Positions 24,719 to 33,877 of a stretch of DNA of 64,000 nt are shown here, in pieces. Location: NCBI RefSeq assembly GCF_019511605.1, contig NZ_JAEUAV010000021.1, positions 54,078 to 118,077 on the forward strand. Reading direction: 5' to 3'. Each line of letters begins with the position of its first letter. The first letter of the stretch is position 1. Source of the stretch: Paraburkholderia phenoliruptrix (GTDB lineage Bacteria > Pseudomonadota > Gammaproteobacteria > Burkholderiales > Burkholderiaceae). The position numbers and the translations under genes were made by a program. The notes under the pieces were generated by a model, which searched no databases, was not told the origin of the DNA, and worked only from the letters and a program-made list of their open reading frames with translations.

Positions 24719-25513
24719 ATGAGAATCCCTTCGCTCGCCGCGGCGGCGCTTTCGCTGTCCGCAGGCATGTTTGCTTCCGTCAATGCGCTGGCGCAGGATG
24801 CGCAGCCATCCAAAGCACCGGTCAGGAATATTGTTCTAGTCCACGGCGCGTGGGTGGACGGCTCGGGTTGGCGGCCGGTCTATGACATCCTCAGGAAGGA
24901 CGGCTACCACGTGTCGATCGTGCAGGAGCCGCTCACCTCACTGGAGGAAGACGTGGCCGCCACGAAGCGTGTGATCGACATGCAGGACGGCCCCACCATT
25001 CTGGTCGCGCATAGTTACGGCGGCTCGGTGATTACCGAGGCCGGCGCGGATCCTAAGGTAGCGGGCCTCGTGTATGTCGCGGCACATGCACCTGCCGTCG
25101 GTGAAGATGAAAGCGATCTTGGCAAGCAGATGCCGAGCTATACGTCGAAGCAGACGGGCGCCATCAAGAAGTTGGATGACGGCTACACGTATCTCAATCC
25201 GGCAGACTTCCCGAAGGACTTCGCTGCGGATCTGCCCTTGAAACAGGCGCAATTCGAATCGCATTCGCAGGTTCTCACGGCGGCCAAGGTCTTTTCCACG
25301 CCGATCAAAGTTGCCGCGTGGACTAGCAAACCGAGCTGGGGCATCGTGGCCGCTAGCGACAAGATCATCAACCCGGACCTCGAACGTTTCTATTATCAGC
25401 GCGCGCACAGCCACACCACGGTATTGGCGGGGGCAAGCCACGCGGTATACGAATCGCGTCCGAAGGAAGTCGCCGCTGTAATCGAAGACGCTGCGAAGCA
25501 TGCGCAGCAGTGA
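24719..25513 (+). CDS. Secreted alpha/beta hydrolase
   Basis: The product is 264 residues from the ATG at 24719, with a GGAG at 24709-24712. A signal peptide (LAAAALSLSAGMFASVNALA) suggests export. The fold is clear: oxyanion strand NIVLVHGAWVDGSGWRPVYD, nucleophile elbow ILVAHSYGGSVITEAG with Ser at about 110, a late Asp in the region SDKIINPDLE and the catalytic His in LAGASHAVYESRPKEVAAVI. It resembles the group of secreted esterase-like proteins with HGxWxDGSxW. The substrate is unknown. Confidence 0.92.
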   Translation: MRIPSLAAAALSLSAGMFASVNALAQDAQPSKAPVRNIVLVHGAWVDGSGWRPVYDILRKDGYHVSIVQEPLTSLEEDVAATKRVIDMQDGPTILVAHSYGGSVITEAGADPKVAGLVYVAAHAPAVGEDESDLGKQMPSYTSKQTGAIKKLDDGYTYLNPADFPKDFAADLPLKQAQFESHSQVLTAAKVFSTPIKVAAWTSKPSWGIVAASDKIINPDLERFYYQRAHSHTTVLAGASHAVYESRPKEVAAVIEDAAKHAQQ

Positions 25514-25592
25514 CGCGCCAACACGGGCACCTTGCTGCTAACTGCACGCAAGCTGCTCGTGTTGCCCGTCGTTCCCGTCGCGCAACGCAGGC

Positions 25593-26696
25593 TTACACTG
25601 TTTCCGCGCGCAGCCATAGCTTGAGCGCGGTGTCGTCCCCGCTTTCGAGCGCGTGCGCAACCCGCTGGCCGACCGCGGCGCCGAATTTGTAGCCGTGCCC
25701 CGAACACGCCGACACGACCAGCGTCTTGCCAATGCGTTTTGAAAAAATCCGCTGATCGGCCGTGAAGGTGGACACGCAGGTTGTCACTTCGCTCACGATG
25801 TATTCGTCGATGCGGCTAAGCGGCGGCGCAAAGAGCTGACGCAAACGCTCGCCTTCGCCGGGCATCACGTGCCGATCGGTTTGCGCATCCGGCACTGCTC
25901 GCTTGAGCGTGCCCGCACCGAACTTCAGGCCGATACCGTCGATGGGCGGCAGCACATAACCGTTACTCGAGCCGCCGATATCCACGATCGCCGGCGCCTT
26001 CGACCACGCGCTTTCCAGGTCCTCAGGCGGCGCGAGGTAAGCGACGGCGTTGCGATAGATCGCGAAATTGCCAGCGAGCTCGGGAAAGAGCTGCGGTGTC
26101 CCCGCGCCGGCTGTCACGACGAACCTGTCCGCGCGGACCATGCTGCCATCTGCAATGTGCACGCTTGCCGCATGCGGATCGATTGCAACGGCTTTTGTGT
26201 GCATGCGAATGTCGACGCCGCGCATGCGCAGCCACGCTTTCAGATCGTGCGCGATGCGCTGGCTAAAAAGCGCGCCCCCTTCGTGATCGAGGTACGCATA
26301 ACGAAACGTGGAGGCATCGAGAAACGGATAGCGCCTTGCTGCTTCTCGCGAATCGAGCCGTTCGTAGTCGATGCCAAGGCGATCGAGGCCCATGCGGAAC
26401 TGCTCAGCGCCGTCGCCGGCAAACTGTGAGATACCGAGTACACCGCAATTCGCATAGTGCGACACCCCGAGGTCATCCCACAGCATGTCCCAACTATCGA
26501 AGGCTTCGTCAATGGCTTGCGCGTAACCGTCTGCATCGCCGTACGCGCGATGAATCATCCGATGCCGGTCCGCCGACGCGGTGAGCGCGTGCGGAATGGG
26601 CCCCTGCTCAATCAGCGTAACGTCGTGCCCCAGCTTGGTGAGCGACCACGCCGTGCTCAGCCCGTCGATTCCCGCGCCAACGATTGCCACACGCAT
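25593..26696 (-). CDS. FAD-dependent oxidoreductase (DAO family, sarcosine oxidase-like)
   Basis: The product is 367 residues. The N-terminal dinucleotide fold is VAIVGAGIDGLSTAWSLTKL (residues 3-22), with the DAO-type segment RHLVHRAYGDADGY-like RMIHRAYGDADGYAQAIDEA. The middle has ADRFVVTAGAGTPQLFPELA and the C-terminus has the second FAD-contact region TLVVSACSGHGYKFGAAVGQ, with a Cys at the position where monomeric sarcosine oxidase binds FAD covalently. It probably oxidises an N-methyl or other secondary amine. It is unlinked to its neighbours. Confidence 0.9.
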   Translation of the reverse strand: MRVAIVGAGIDGLSTAWSLTKLGHDVTLIEQGPIPHALTASADRHRMIHRAYGDADGYAQAIDEAFDSWDMLWDDLGVSHYANCGVLGISQFAGDGAEQFRMGLDRLGIDYERLDSREAARRYPFLDASTFRYAYLDHEGGALFSQRIAHDLKAWLRMRGVDIRMHTKAVAIDPHAASVHIADGSMVRADRFVVTAGAGTPQLFPELAGNFAIYRNAVAYLAPPEDLESAWSKAPAIVDIGGSSNGYVLPPIDGIGLKFGAGTLKRAVPDAQTDRHVMPGEGERLRQLFAPPLSRIDEYIVSEVTTCVSTFTADQRIFSKRIGKTLVVSACSGHGYKFGAAVGQRVAHALESGDDTALKLWLRAETV

Positions 26697-26890
26697 GCCA
26701 ATCTCCCGGTCGGTTGAACGGGGTTCAGTCTAGCAGCGGGAAAAAATAAGCGGTGCGTGCCGTGCAATCGCGCGTGTGTTCGTTCATTCAGCCGACGAAT
26801 GACGGGTTGCCAAACCCATACGCCAAGCCAATACGCCAAAGCAATAGCTCTGCGCACTGCAACGGCCGTTGCGCCCGGGCAGCGCCCGAA

Positions 26891-27094
26891 TCAATGCTTG
26901 CGATGCGACCCATCGCGAAGCCTGTTGCGCACCTTCTTGGCCGCGAACAGCGGCACATAGTCCATCACGCGTGCCTGGTGGCGATAATCGGCCAACGTGT
27001 CCGCATACATCTTCGAGACGGTTTCCGCCGGCGTATCGGTTTCCTCTGCAATGCTTCTCACGACTTCGTCAATATTTGGCTCGGGTTGCGACAT
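26891..27094 (-). CDS. DUF3562 small protein
   Basis: The product is 67 residues from the ATG at 27092-27094, with GGAGAGA upstream; a longer frame to 27145 lacks a ribosome site. The sequence MSQPEPNIDEVVRSIAEETD, TPAETVSKMYADTLADYRHQ, ARVMDYVPLFAAKKVRNRLR is typical of DUF3562, short helical proteins common in Burkholderiaceae. Function unknown. Confidence 0.85.
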   Translation of the reverse strand: MSQPEPNIDEVVRSIAEETDTPAETVSKMYADTLADYRHQARVMDYVPLFAAKKVRNRLRDGSHRKH

Positions 27095-27460
27095 TGGATC
27101 TCTCCAGTTAAGCGGCATGGGCCAGGCGAGTGCGGACAAACACAAGGCTTTTTATTAGAGGATGCAGTAGGCTGCGATGCCAATTGAATCGGTCTATCGC
27201 GCGTTGCACGCCACAGAGATTTTTTTCTTGCGTCGCGAAACGCGCGCGGGCCTTCCGCGATGTCGCAGGCCGACACCTGAAACGAACCGAAACAGATCAT
27301 TCGGCCCGAGATGGAATAAAACGGCACCCTGCGCAGTTCTGTCAATGAACGGCGCGCCACTGCAAGCCGCCGCTCGAACCTGTCGCCGCGGTTTGACCGA
27401 CATTTCCCCGACGTTTAACTGAAAATTTGCTGACGATCTGGCGCACGATCGCAACGACCT
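27095..27460. other. Intergenic region between DUF3562 and cytochrome b561 genes
   Basis: About 366 bp with divergent promoters expected at its ends. No gene, RNA or repeat could be supported. Confidence 0.5.
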
Positions 27461-28060
27461 ATGAACACGCACGCCCAACGCCTGACCGGAGAAACCGAAG
27501 CAACCGCGCCATCGCGCTACACGCGCACGGCGATTACGCTGCATTGGATCATTGCGCTGCTCATTGTGGGCAACGTCGCGCTGGGCCTCTGCGCGGAGTC
27601 GCTGCCCGACGACTGGGTGCGGCTAGCGGTCGATACACACAAGTCCATCGGCATCACGGTGCTCGGCCTCGCGGTAACGCGCATCTTGTGGCGCGTATCG
27701 CATAAGCCGCCGCCGCTACCGCGCGAGTTTCCGTCGTGGGAAAAAATTGCCGCCCATGCCGCGCATTTTCTGCTCTATCTGCTGATGATCGCCCTACCGC
27801 TTTCCGGTTGGCTGCACGATTCCGCATGGAAAGACGCGGCCACACATCCCATGCGTCTGTTCAACCTGTTCGAGTGGCCGCGCATCGGCTACATCATGAA
27901 CACTGCGCCGGCATTGAAGGAAACGCTGCATGACCGCTTCGGCGCATTGCATACGTGGCTTGGCTATGCACTGTACGCGTTGCTTGCCATGCATATCGGC
28001 GGTGCGCTGAAGCACGAGTGGATCGACCGCAAATCTGTGCTGAAACGCATGCTGCCCTGA
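27461..28060 (+). CDS. Cytochrome b561 family protein
   Basis: The product is 199 residues with four membrane helices (about 27-45, 62-80, 103-122 and 167-188). Haem-ligand histidines are in the usual places: TAITLHWIIALLIVGNVALG in helix 1, DTHKSIGITVLGLAVTRILW in helix 2, HAAHFLLYLLMIALPLSGWL in helix 3 and HTWLGYALYALLAMHIGGAL in helix 4. It moves electrons between the quinone pool and periplasmic acceptors, and may help superoxide removal. A YceI protein, its frequent partner, is encoded elsewhere in the window (5888). Confidence 0.93.
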   Translation: MNTHAQRLTGETEATAPSRYTRTAITLHWIIALLIVGNVALGLCAESLPDDWVRLAVDTHKSIGITVLGLAVTRILWRVSHKPPPLPREFPSWEKIAAHAAHFLLYLLMIALPLSGWLHDSAWKDAATHPMRLFNLFEWPRIGYIMNTAPALKETLHDRFGALHTWLGYALYALLAMHIGGALKHEWIDRKSVLKRMLP

Positions 28061-28113
28061 GCGCTGCCTTGCTCATGTTCTGAAACCGCAACAACCACCA
28101 TCCTTCCCCGACC

Positions 28114-29565
28114 TTGAAAAAGACCCTGGAACAGGCGTTCGCGCTTGCATCGCCTCGTCTCGTGCCGCGCGGCACCACGTTTTCGAGCACGCTGATTCAT
28201 GCCGCCGTGGTCGCCGCGTGGATATTGCTGTTTGCCCGTGCGTTCTTTCTGCACGGCGTGGTCGCGTGGTCCACCGGCATCGTCTACGTGCTTTACGACA
28301 CGTTGCTGCTTGCGTTCGTCACGTGGAAAACCTTGCCCTTGATGCGCCGTGCGCCGCCGCTCGAGCCTGACTACGATCGGCGCAGTTTGCCTGACATGGG
28401 TGTGATCGTGGCCTCGCACAACGAAGCGGCCGTGCTGCCTGTCACCATCGCGGCGTTGCTTCGGCAGGTGCGCGGCCCCGCGCAAATCGTGATTGCCGAC
28501 GACGGCTCCACGGACCAGACTCACACGCTGCTCACCGAACGCTTCGGCCTTGTTGCGCCCGCCGAAGGCAAGCTCAGCGCGCCGAGTGCGCTTTACCCGA
28601 ATCTGTTCTGGCTGCGCATGCCGCACGGGGGCAAGGCGCGCGCGCTGAACGCGGCCATCACGCTCATGACCACGGAAACTGTGATGACGGTCGACGCGGA
28701 CACGCTTCTCGACGACGACGCCACCTACGCCATGCGCGCCGCTTTCGCGAGCGATCCGAAGCTCGTCGCGGCCGCCGGCATTCTGGTTCCGGTGTGCGGC
28801 AAGTCGGCGTCGGGCCGCGTGCTGCAATGGTTTCAGACATACGAGTACATGCGCAATTTCATCGCGCGTTTCGCGTGGATGCGCGCCGACAGTCTGCTAC
28901 TCGTGTCAGGCGCCTTCGCGTCGTTCAGGCGCGACGCGCTCGTCGACGTCGGCGGTTTCGATCCGCAGTGCCTGGTTGAAGACTATGAACTGATTCACCG
29001 GCTGCGCCGCTATTCGGTCGACCACGGCCTGGGCTGGGACGTGCGCGTGATCGGCGACGCGCATGCGCAGACCGACGCGCCCGACAGCCTCGCGGGTTTT
29101 CTGCGCCAGCGCCGCCGCTGGTTCGCAGGCTTCCTGCAGACGCAGTACTGGAATCGCGACATGACCGGCAACCCGCGTTACGGCACGCTCGGCATGCTGA
29201 TGCTGCCGGTAAAGGCGCTCGACACGATGCAGCCGATCTACGGCCTGACCGCGTTCGCCTTGCTGCTCGCATTCCTGTTCGGCGGCCACGGCGCGCTTGT
29301 GATTTCCATCTTTAGTGTGATCGGCGTCAAAACGGCGATCGATTTGGCCTTCTATCTTTGGAGCATTCATCTCTACCGACGCTGGACCGGCGCGCGCAGC
29401 GGCGCCGGCATAGGGATGGCAATGCTCGCGGCGGTGGCTGAGCCGTTCACGTTCCAGTTGCTACGGCATACGGGCGCAGCGCTAGGCTGGCTGCACTTTC
29501 TGCGCGGCGGCCGCGCGTGGGGCGTGCAGCGCCGCACAGGCCTGGTGTCGCGCGAGGACGCGTAA
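28114..29565 (+). CDS. Family 2 glycosyltransferase, membrane-bound
   Basis: The product is 483 residues from a TTG start. It has two N-terminal membrane helices (about 30-75), a GT-A catalytic domain (about 95-330) and C-terminal helices (about 365-440). The processive-GT2 signatures are present: VIVASHNEAAVLPVTIAALL, IVIADDGSTDQTHTLL, TVDADTLLDDDATY, VEDYELIHRLRRYS and QRRRWFAGFLQTQYWN. This is the layout of N-acetylglucosaminyl or cellulose-type polysaccharide synthases, so it likely builds an exported polysaccharide. No partner polysaccharide genes are next to it. It follows cytochrome b561 by 53 bp. Confidence 0.92.
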   Translation: MKKTLEQAFALASPRLVPRGTTFSSTLIHAAVVAAWILLFARAFFLHGVVAWSTGIVYVLYDTLLLAFVTWKTLPLMRRAPPLEPDYDRRSLPDMGVIVASHNEAAVLPVTIAALLRQVRGPAQIVIADDGSTDQTHTLLTERFGLVAPAEGKLSAPSALYPNLFWLRMPHGGKARALNAAITLMTTETVMTVDADTLLDDDATYAMRAAFASDPKLVAAAGILVPVCGKSASGRVLQWFQTYEYMRNFIARFAWMRADSLLLVSGAFASFRRDALVDVGGFDPQCLVEDYELIHRLRRYSVDHGLGWDVRVIGDAHAQTDAPDSLAGFLRQRRRWFAGFLQTQYWNRDMTGNPRYGTLGMLMLPVKALDTMQPIYGLTAFALLLAFLFGGHGALVISIFSVIGVKTAIDLAFYLWSIHLYRRWTGARSGAGIGMAMLAAVAEPFTFQLLRHTGAALGWLHFLRGGRAWGVQRRTGLVSREDA

Positions 29566-29720
29566 AGGCGACCGCAGCAAGGCTCGCTTTTCAGGTCCCG
29601 CTGCGCGGCGTTATGACCCCGCCGGACCCATGCCGTGCCCGCTTCGAGTAGACTGACGACGATAACGGCCGCGACAGGCGGCCGCCTACTCTATCCGCAC
29701 GTGCACGGAGGCTCCACACT

Positions 29721-30929
29721 ATGCATGCTGTTCCCCCGCTCGAACAAAACACCGTCGAGGCGTCGCCAACGCATGCGGCATCGCCGAAAGCCGCTCCCGC
29801 GCAGGGGCCGGCTGCCAACGACGCGCCAGTGCGCGACTTGCGCCGCGTCGGCATCCATCCGGATTACTGGTATCCGCTCGCGTGGTCGCATGAGGTCAAG
29901 CGCGGCAAGACGCATGGGGTGACGTTCGCGGGCGATCCGATCGTGCTCGCGCGCACGGAGTCCGGCAAGGTATTCGCGCTCGAGGACCGCTGCGCGCATC
30001 GGCAGGTGCCGTTGCATCAGGGCGTGGTCGACGGCGAATCGATTCGTTGCGGCTACCACGGCTGGACTTACGACTGCTCGGGCAAATGCATCGACGTGCC
30101 GTACCTCGGGCGCGAGCGTCTGCCGAATGGCGTGCGTTCCTATCCGTGCCGGGAAGTGGAAGGTCTGATCTTCGTGTTTCCCGGCGATCCGGCCATGGCG
30201 GAGGTGCGGCCGCTGCCGAAGCTAGGCTCAGTGGCCGACAAGAAGTACAAGACGCGGCGCTTCGGCCGTCCGGTGAATTGCCACTACTCGTTCATGCACG
30301 AAAATCTGATGGACATGAACCATCAGTTCCTGCATCGCCGGCAGATGGGGCAGATGCGCGCGCGCTCGCTCGGGCGGCGGCGCGGCGAAGGCTGGGTCGA
30401 AGTCGACTACACGTTTGCGCGCATGGCCGGCCAGCAGCCGATTGGCGAGGCGATCGTGTTCGGCCAGAGCCGCAAGGCAGGCGGTGATAACGACAAGGAC
30501 GTGATGACGATCCGCACCGAGTATCCGTATCAGACGCTGCAGATTCGCACGTCGGAAAAGACACTGGTAATGGATTTGTGGATTGTCTATGTGCCGCTCG
30601 ACCGCGAGCAGCGCACCAACCGCACGTTCGGGCTGTTGTCGATTCGCAAGCCGGGCATTCCGGGTGCACTGAACCTGGCCTGGCCGCTGCTGGTGTGGTT
30701 CACGGAGCGCATCTTCAAGGAAGACCGCGAGATCGTCGAGGCTGAGCAACGCGCGCACGATTCACAGGGCGCAGACTGGAATCACGAGGTGTTTCCGGTT
30801 ATCAACGAATTGCGCGCGCTGCTGCGCGAAAGCGGGGCGCCGGACCAGGTGGTTGGCGCGGGCTCCGCGCACACAGAAGTGATCCGTTTCTGGGACTCGC
30901 GTCAGGGCAATCCGGTGGCGAAAACCTGA
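29721..30929 (+). CDS. Rieske [2Fe-2S] aromatic-ring-hydroxylating-type oxygenase
   Basis: The product is 402 residues. After a polar lead of about 38 residues, the Rieske domain (about 45-150) shows the CxH...CxxH ligands: EDRCAHRQVPLHQG and IRCGYHGWTYDCSGKC. The C-terminal catalytic domain begins with HYSFMHENLMDMNHQFLHRR, where the Asp/His-rich run supplies the mononuclear iron ligands. This single-component-like oxygenase alpha subunit would need a separate reductase, and none is adjacent. The substrate may be an aromatic or a lipid-type ring; I cannot decide. Confidence 0.9.
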   Translation: MHAVPPLEQNTVEASPTHAASPKAAPAQGPAANDAPVRDLRRVGIHPDYWYPLAWSHEVKRGKTHGVTFAGDPIVLARTESGKVFALEDRCAHRQVPLHQGVVDGESIRCGYHGWTYDCSGKCIDVPYLGRERLPNGVRSYPCREVEGLIFVFPGDPAMAEVRPLPKLGSVADKKYKTRRFGRPVNCHYSFMHENLMDMNHQFLHRRQMGQMRARSLGRRRGEGWVEVDYTFARMAGQQPIGEAIVFGQSRKAGGDNDKDVMTIRTEYPYQTLQIRTSEKTLVMDLWIVYVPLDREQRTNRTFGLLSIRKPGIPGALNLAWPLLVWFTERIFKEDREIVEAEQRAHDSQGADWNHEVFPVINELRALLRESGAPDQVVGAGSAHTEVIRFWDSRQGNPVAKT

Positions 30930-31132
30930 GCCCTGAGCGGCGGGCCGCTTTGCGGCTTGCCGCGAATGAATGCATCTCCGCGTTGTGCATAATCCTGCAC
31001 GGGCAGGCGGCGATAATAGCGCTCAGTCGGCAACGCGTTGCCAACTGATGCGAGCGGGTTTGCGCCAATCGGCATGGGCCGCGGCGCGACCCGTGTACCA
31101 TTTCGCTTTTCCCGATCTCTGAAGACTGCCTC

Positions 31133-31249
31133 GTGACAACGCAACAACTCCCCGCCTCCGCTCGCAAATCCCTGACTCTGCTGCAACTTCTGGGTGTGGT
31201 CGCCGCCGCCGGCCTGATCGCCGACATCGTGCTGAACCTGTTCATCTAA
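31133..31249 (+). CDS. 38-residue single-helix membrane protein
   Basis: A GTG start at 31133 gives MTTQQLPASARKSLTLLQLL followed by GVVAAAGLIADIVLNLFI, that is, a short polar head and one membrane helix to the very C-terminus. It ends 7 bp before the rubredoxin-domain gene, on the same strand, and the frame is compact and in phase with no better alternative. It may be the membrane anchor or partner of that protein. No family recognised; the strong ribosome site expected is not obvious. Confidence 0.55.
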   Translation: MTTQQLPASARKSLTLLQLLGVVAAAGLIADIVLNLFI

Positions 31250-31256
31250 CGCCGTC

Positions 31257-31724
31257 ATGTATAAAAAGGGCGTAGCACTGGAACTGCAGTTTTCCCCGGA
31301 ACGACTCAACGACGGCGCGGGCGACCCATACTGGATCGACCTGACGCAAGACGAAGCACAACGCCTGCTGGAACGGTTGCAAGCGCGCCTCGCCGGCCAC
31401 GGCGCGAGCACTGACGCGCCGCTCGTCGTTAGCCTTGACGAGACGGCGGACTCGCAACCGCGCGGCACGCCGAACCCCCCGGCCGCGAATGTGAATGTCG
31501 CCGATGCCGCCAATGCCGCCAATGCCGCCAATGCCGCCAATGCATCAGCCGCCGACGACCTGAAGCAGTGGGTGTGCGTGATCTGCGGCTGGATCTACGA
31601 CGAGGCCGCCGGCTTGCCGGAGGAGGGCATCGCGCCGGGCACGCGCTGGGCCGACGTTCCCGCCGACTGGCGTTGCCCGCTGTGCGACGTGGGCAAGGAA
31701 GACTTCGCGCTGGTGGAGTTCTAG
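31257..31724 (+). CDS. Rubredoxin-domain protein with N-terminal extension
   Basis: The product is 155 residues. The C-terminal 52 residues are a complete rubredoxin: WVCVICGWIYDEAAGLPEEG, APGTRWADVPADWRCPLCDV, with the two CxxC-type Cys pairs binding one iron. The N-terminal 60 residues (LELQFSPERLNDGAGDPYWI, TQDEAQRLLERLQARL) are a separate small domain I do not recognise. The linker contains four or more Ala-Asn-Ala units encoded by 9-bp GCCAATGCC repeats at 31501-31542. It should be an electron carrier. Its stop codon overlaps the stop of the convergent SDR gene. Confidence 0.9.
   Translation: MYKKGVALELQFSPERLNDGAGDPYWIDLTQDEAQRLLERLQARLAGHGASTDAPLVVSLDETADSQPRGTPNPPAANVNVADAANAANAANAANASAADDLKQWVCVICGWIYDEAAGLPEEGIAPGTRWADVPADWRCPLCDVGKEDFALVEF
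31501..31542 (+). repeat. 9-bp in-frame repeat in the rubredoxin linker
   Basis: GCCAATGCC (with one GCCGATGCC) repeats about five times and encodes the Asn-Ala-Ala linker. Because the unit keeps frame, strains could differ in linker length. Confidence 0.85.
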
Positions 31725-32569
31725 GCGTCCGGGTAATCGGCGCCTACGGTAGTGGCTTCCCACGCATCGAAGTCGCCGCGCATGAAGTCCAGCTTCTTGC
31801 GCGCGAGTTCCAGTGCTGTCTTGCCGAGCAGCAAGCGCAGAGGCGGCTTGTCCGAGAGCGCGGCGTCGACGATCGCCTGCGCCGCGCGTACCGGATCACC
31901 CGCCTGCTTGCCGCTGCGCGCCTCCGTCTGCTTGCGCCGCTCGCCGGCCGTGGCCGCATAGTCGTCGATGACGGTGGCAGATTGCTTGATCGACGGGCCG
32001 GCCCAGTTGGTGCGGAACGGGCCGGGCTCCACGATGAGCACGCCGATGCCGAGCGGCGCGACTTCGGTGGCAAGCGATTCGGACAAGCCTTCCACCGCGT
32101 ATTTCGTCGCGTGGTAATAACCGGTTGCCGCAAAGCTAGTGAGCCCGCCGATAGACGACACATTCACGATGAGGCCGCTACGTTGCTCGCGCATGATCGG
32201 TAATACGGCCTTCGTGATGTCGACCAGACCGAACACGTTGGTCTCGAACATGGCTCGCACTTCGCGATCTTCGCCTTCTTCAATTGCGGCGAGATAACCG
32301 TAGCCGGCGTTATTGACGAGCGCGTCGATGCGCCCAAAGCGCTGCTTCGCCTCTGCGACGACGTTGGCGGTCTGCGCGCGATTCGTCACGTCGAGTGGCA
32401 AAACGAGCGCGCGTTCGCCATGCGGCTCGGCAATGTCTTTCACTTTGGATACGTCACGCGCGGTGACTACAGCGCGCCAGCCGCGCTCGAGCACCAGTTT
32501 TGCGAGTTCGCGGCCAAAGCCGGTTGAACAGCCGGTAATCAGCCAGACGGGATTGTCTCGATTCATCAT
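31721..32569 (-). CDS. Short-chain dehydrogenase/reductase
   Basis: The product is 282 residues from the ATG at 32567-32569, which has AGGAG about 9 bases upstream; the open frame extends far beyond but with random composition. Classical SDR motifs: WLITGCSTGFGRELAKLVLE (TGxxxGxG, cofactor binding), NNAGYGYL near residue 87, and the active-site SS...YYxxxK as NVSSIGGLTSFAATGYYHAT. EPGPFRTNW follows. NADP(H)-dependent oxidoreductase of unknown substrate. A LysR-type gene lies upstream on the same strand. Confidence 0.93.
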   Translation of the reverse strand: MMNRDNPVWLITGCSTGFGRELAKLVLERGWRAVVTARDVSKVKDIAEPHGERALVLPLDVTNRAQTANVVAEAKQRFGRIDALVNNAGYGYLAAIEEGEDREVRAMFETNVFGLVDITKAVLPIMREQRSGLIVNVSSIGGLTSFAATGYYHATKYAVEGLSESLATEVAPLGIGVLIVEPGPFRTNWAGPSIKQSATVIDDYAATAGERRKQTEARSGKQAGDPVRAAQAIVDAALSDKPPLRLLLGKTALELARKKLDFMRGDFDAWEATTVGADYPDA

Positions 32570-32792
32570 GTGGGATAGCTCCTGTTGATGGTCTGCGACA
32601 TTGCCTCGTGCTTTCGTTTTGATTAACGCATTGAATGTTGTGTGCGCCAGGCAGGGGGCTCCAATTGTAGTCGCAGTGCAGCGGCCTCGCTTGCAGCGCC
32701 TCGACGAACGCGCGAGCCAGGCGATGCCAAGCCGAGGGTCCCGCTGCATCGTGCGCACGCGCAACGGCGACGGTGCCAGCGCGTCAGTCGTC

Positions 32793-33713
32793 TTACCGCC
32801 CTTGCACCGTACGCGTGTACGACGCGAGCATCGTTGCAAGTTCCTGCGCGGCGGGTGTGAGTGGAATGGCTGCACGTTGCAGCAGGCAGACGGTCTGCTC
32901 GATCGCGCGTTCGCGAACTTCGATGGTGGCGAGCGCGTCGGCAAACGGCCCCTGCTTCGCGACAACCGACGATTCCAGCGACAGGCAATCCGTCGCGCCC
33001 ACCAGGTGCAGTGTTTCGTACAGACCTTCCACCGTCGCGACAATCCTCGGCGGCGGCAGGCCGTGGCTTGCGAACAGATGAATCAGCCGATGCGCAGGCG
33101 GATCGCCAGTGACGTTCGGCGAGCGCGTTGCGATCCAGGTGCAATCGGCAAGCTCGGCGAGCGAGCGCGCTCGCGCTTTCGGATGACCCTTGCGGCAGAC
33201 AATTACCGGGTCCGACGGATAAAGCGGCACGACGGAAAGATCGGCGGTGTCCGTGTGCTTCGCAACGAGCGCAATGGCAAAGTCCAGCGTGCCTTCACGA
33301 ATCCACGAAATCATCATGCGCGATGTGCCGGCGCGCAGATGCAGCGCGACTCGCTCGAAGCGCGCGCGAAACTCCATCAGCACGGGTGCGAGCGCATTGA
33401 CTAGCGGCTCGGTGGTCATGCCGAACGTGACCTCGCCTGCATATTCGCCGCGCAATTGCTGCACCTCCTGCTCGGCGCGTTCGCATTCGCCAATAATCGC
33501 GCCGGCCCGCTGCAACAGCCGCTGGCCCAGCGCGGTCAGCGCAATGCCGCGATTGGTGCGAATGAACAATGTCGCCCCCAACATTGACTCGAGGTTCTGC
33601 AACTGCTGCGTGATGCCGCTTTGCGCGATGCCGAGAGCGCGTGACGCGGCGCGCAGACTGCCATGTTCGGCCACCGCCTTGAAGGCTCGCAGTTGGGAGA
33701 TTGTCAACGCCAT
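32793..33713 (-). CDS. LysR-type transcriptional regulator
   Basis: The product is 306 residues from the ATG at 33711-33713. The helix-turn-helix is ISQLRAFKAVAEHGSLRAAS, RALGIAQSGITQQLQNLESM (about 4-45), and the effector domain runs from about 90 to 295 (EVTFGMTTEPLVNALAPVLM, GTLDFAIALVAKHTDTADLS). It is divergent from the binding-protein gene at 33878 across 164 bp, the usual layout for a LysR gene and its target. That target is inferred from position. Confidence 0.92.
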   Translation of the reverse strand: MALTISQLRAFKAVAEHGSLRAASRALGIAQSGITQQLQNLESMLGATLFIRTNRGIALTALGQRLLQRAGAIIGECERAEQEVQQLRGEYAGEVTFGMTTEPLVNALAPVLMEFRARFERVALHLRAGTSRMMISWIREGTLDFAIALVAKHTDTADLSVVPLYPSDPVIVCRKGHPKARARSLAELADCTWIATRSPNVTGDPPAHRLIHLFASHGLPPPRIVATVEGLYETLHLVGATDCLSLESSVVAKQGPFADALATIEVRERAIEQTVCLLQRAAIPLTPAAQELATMLASYTRTVQGR

Positions 33714-33877
33714 GGGAGCGTCCGTGTCGTGGTCGGCGGAATGGGGCTTGGCTGCCGCGTCAGGGCCGGCGATCGGCAAAAGCGATCATGATAGTCCGAA
33801 CATGACTATTGCGGAGCACGCCGCGAGCATACGATGGGCTCGCTGCATTCCGTCCACATCGAAAAGATTCCGCTCTC

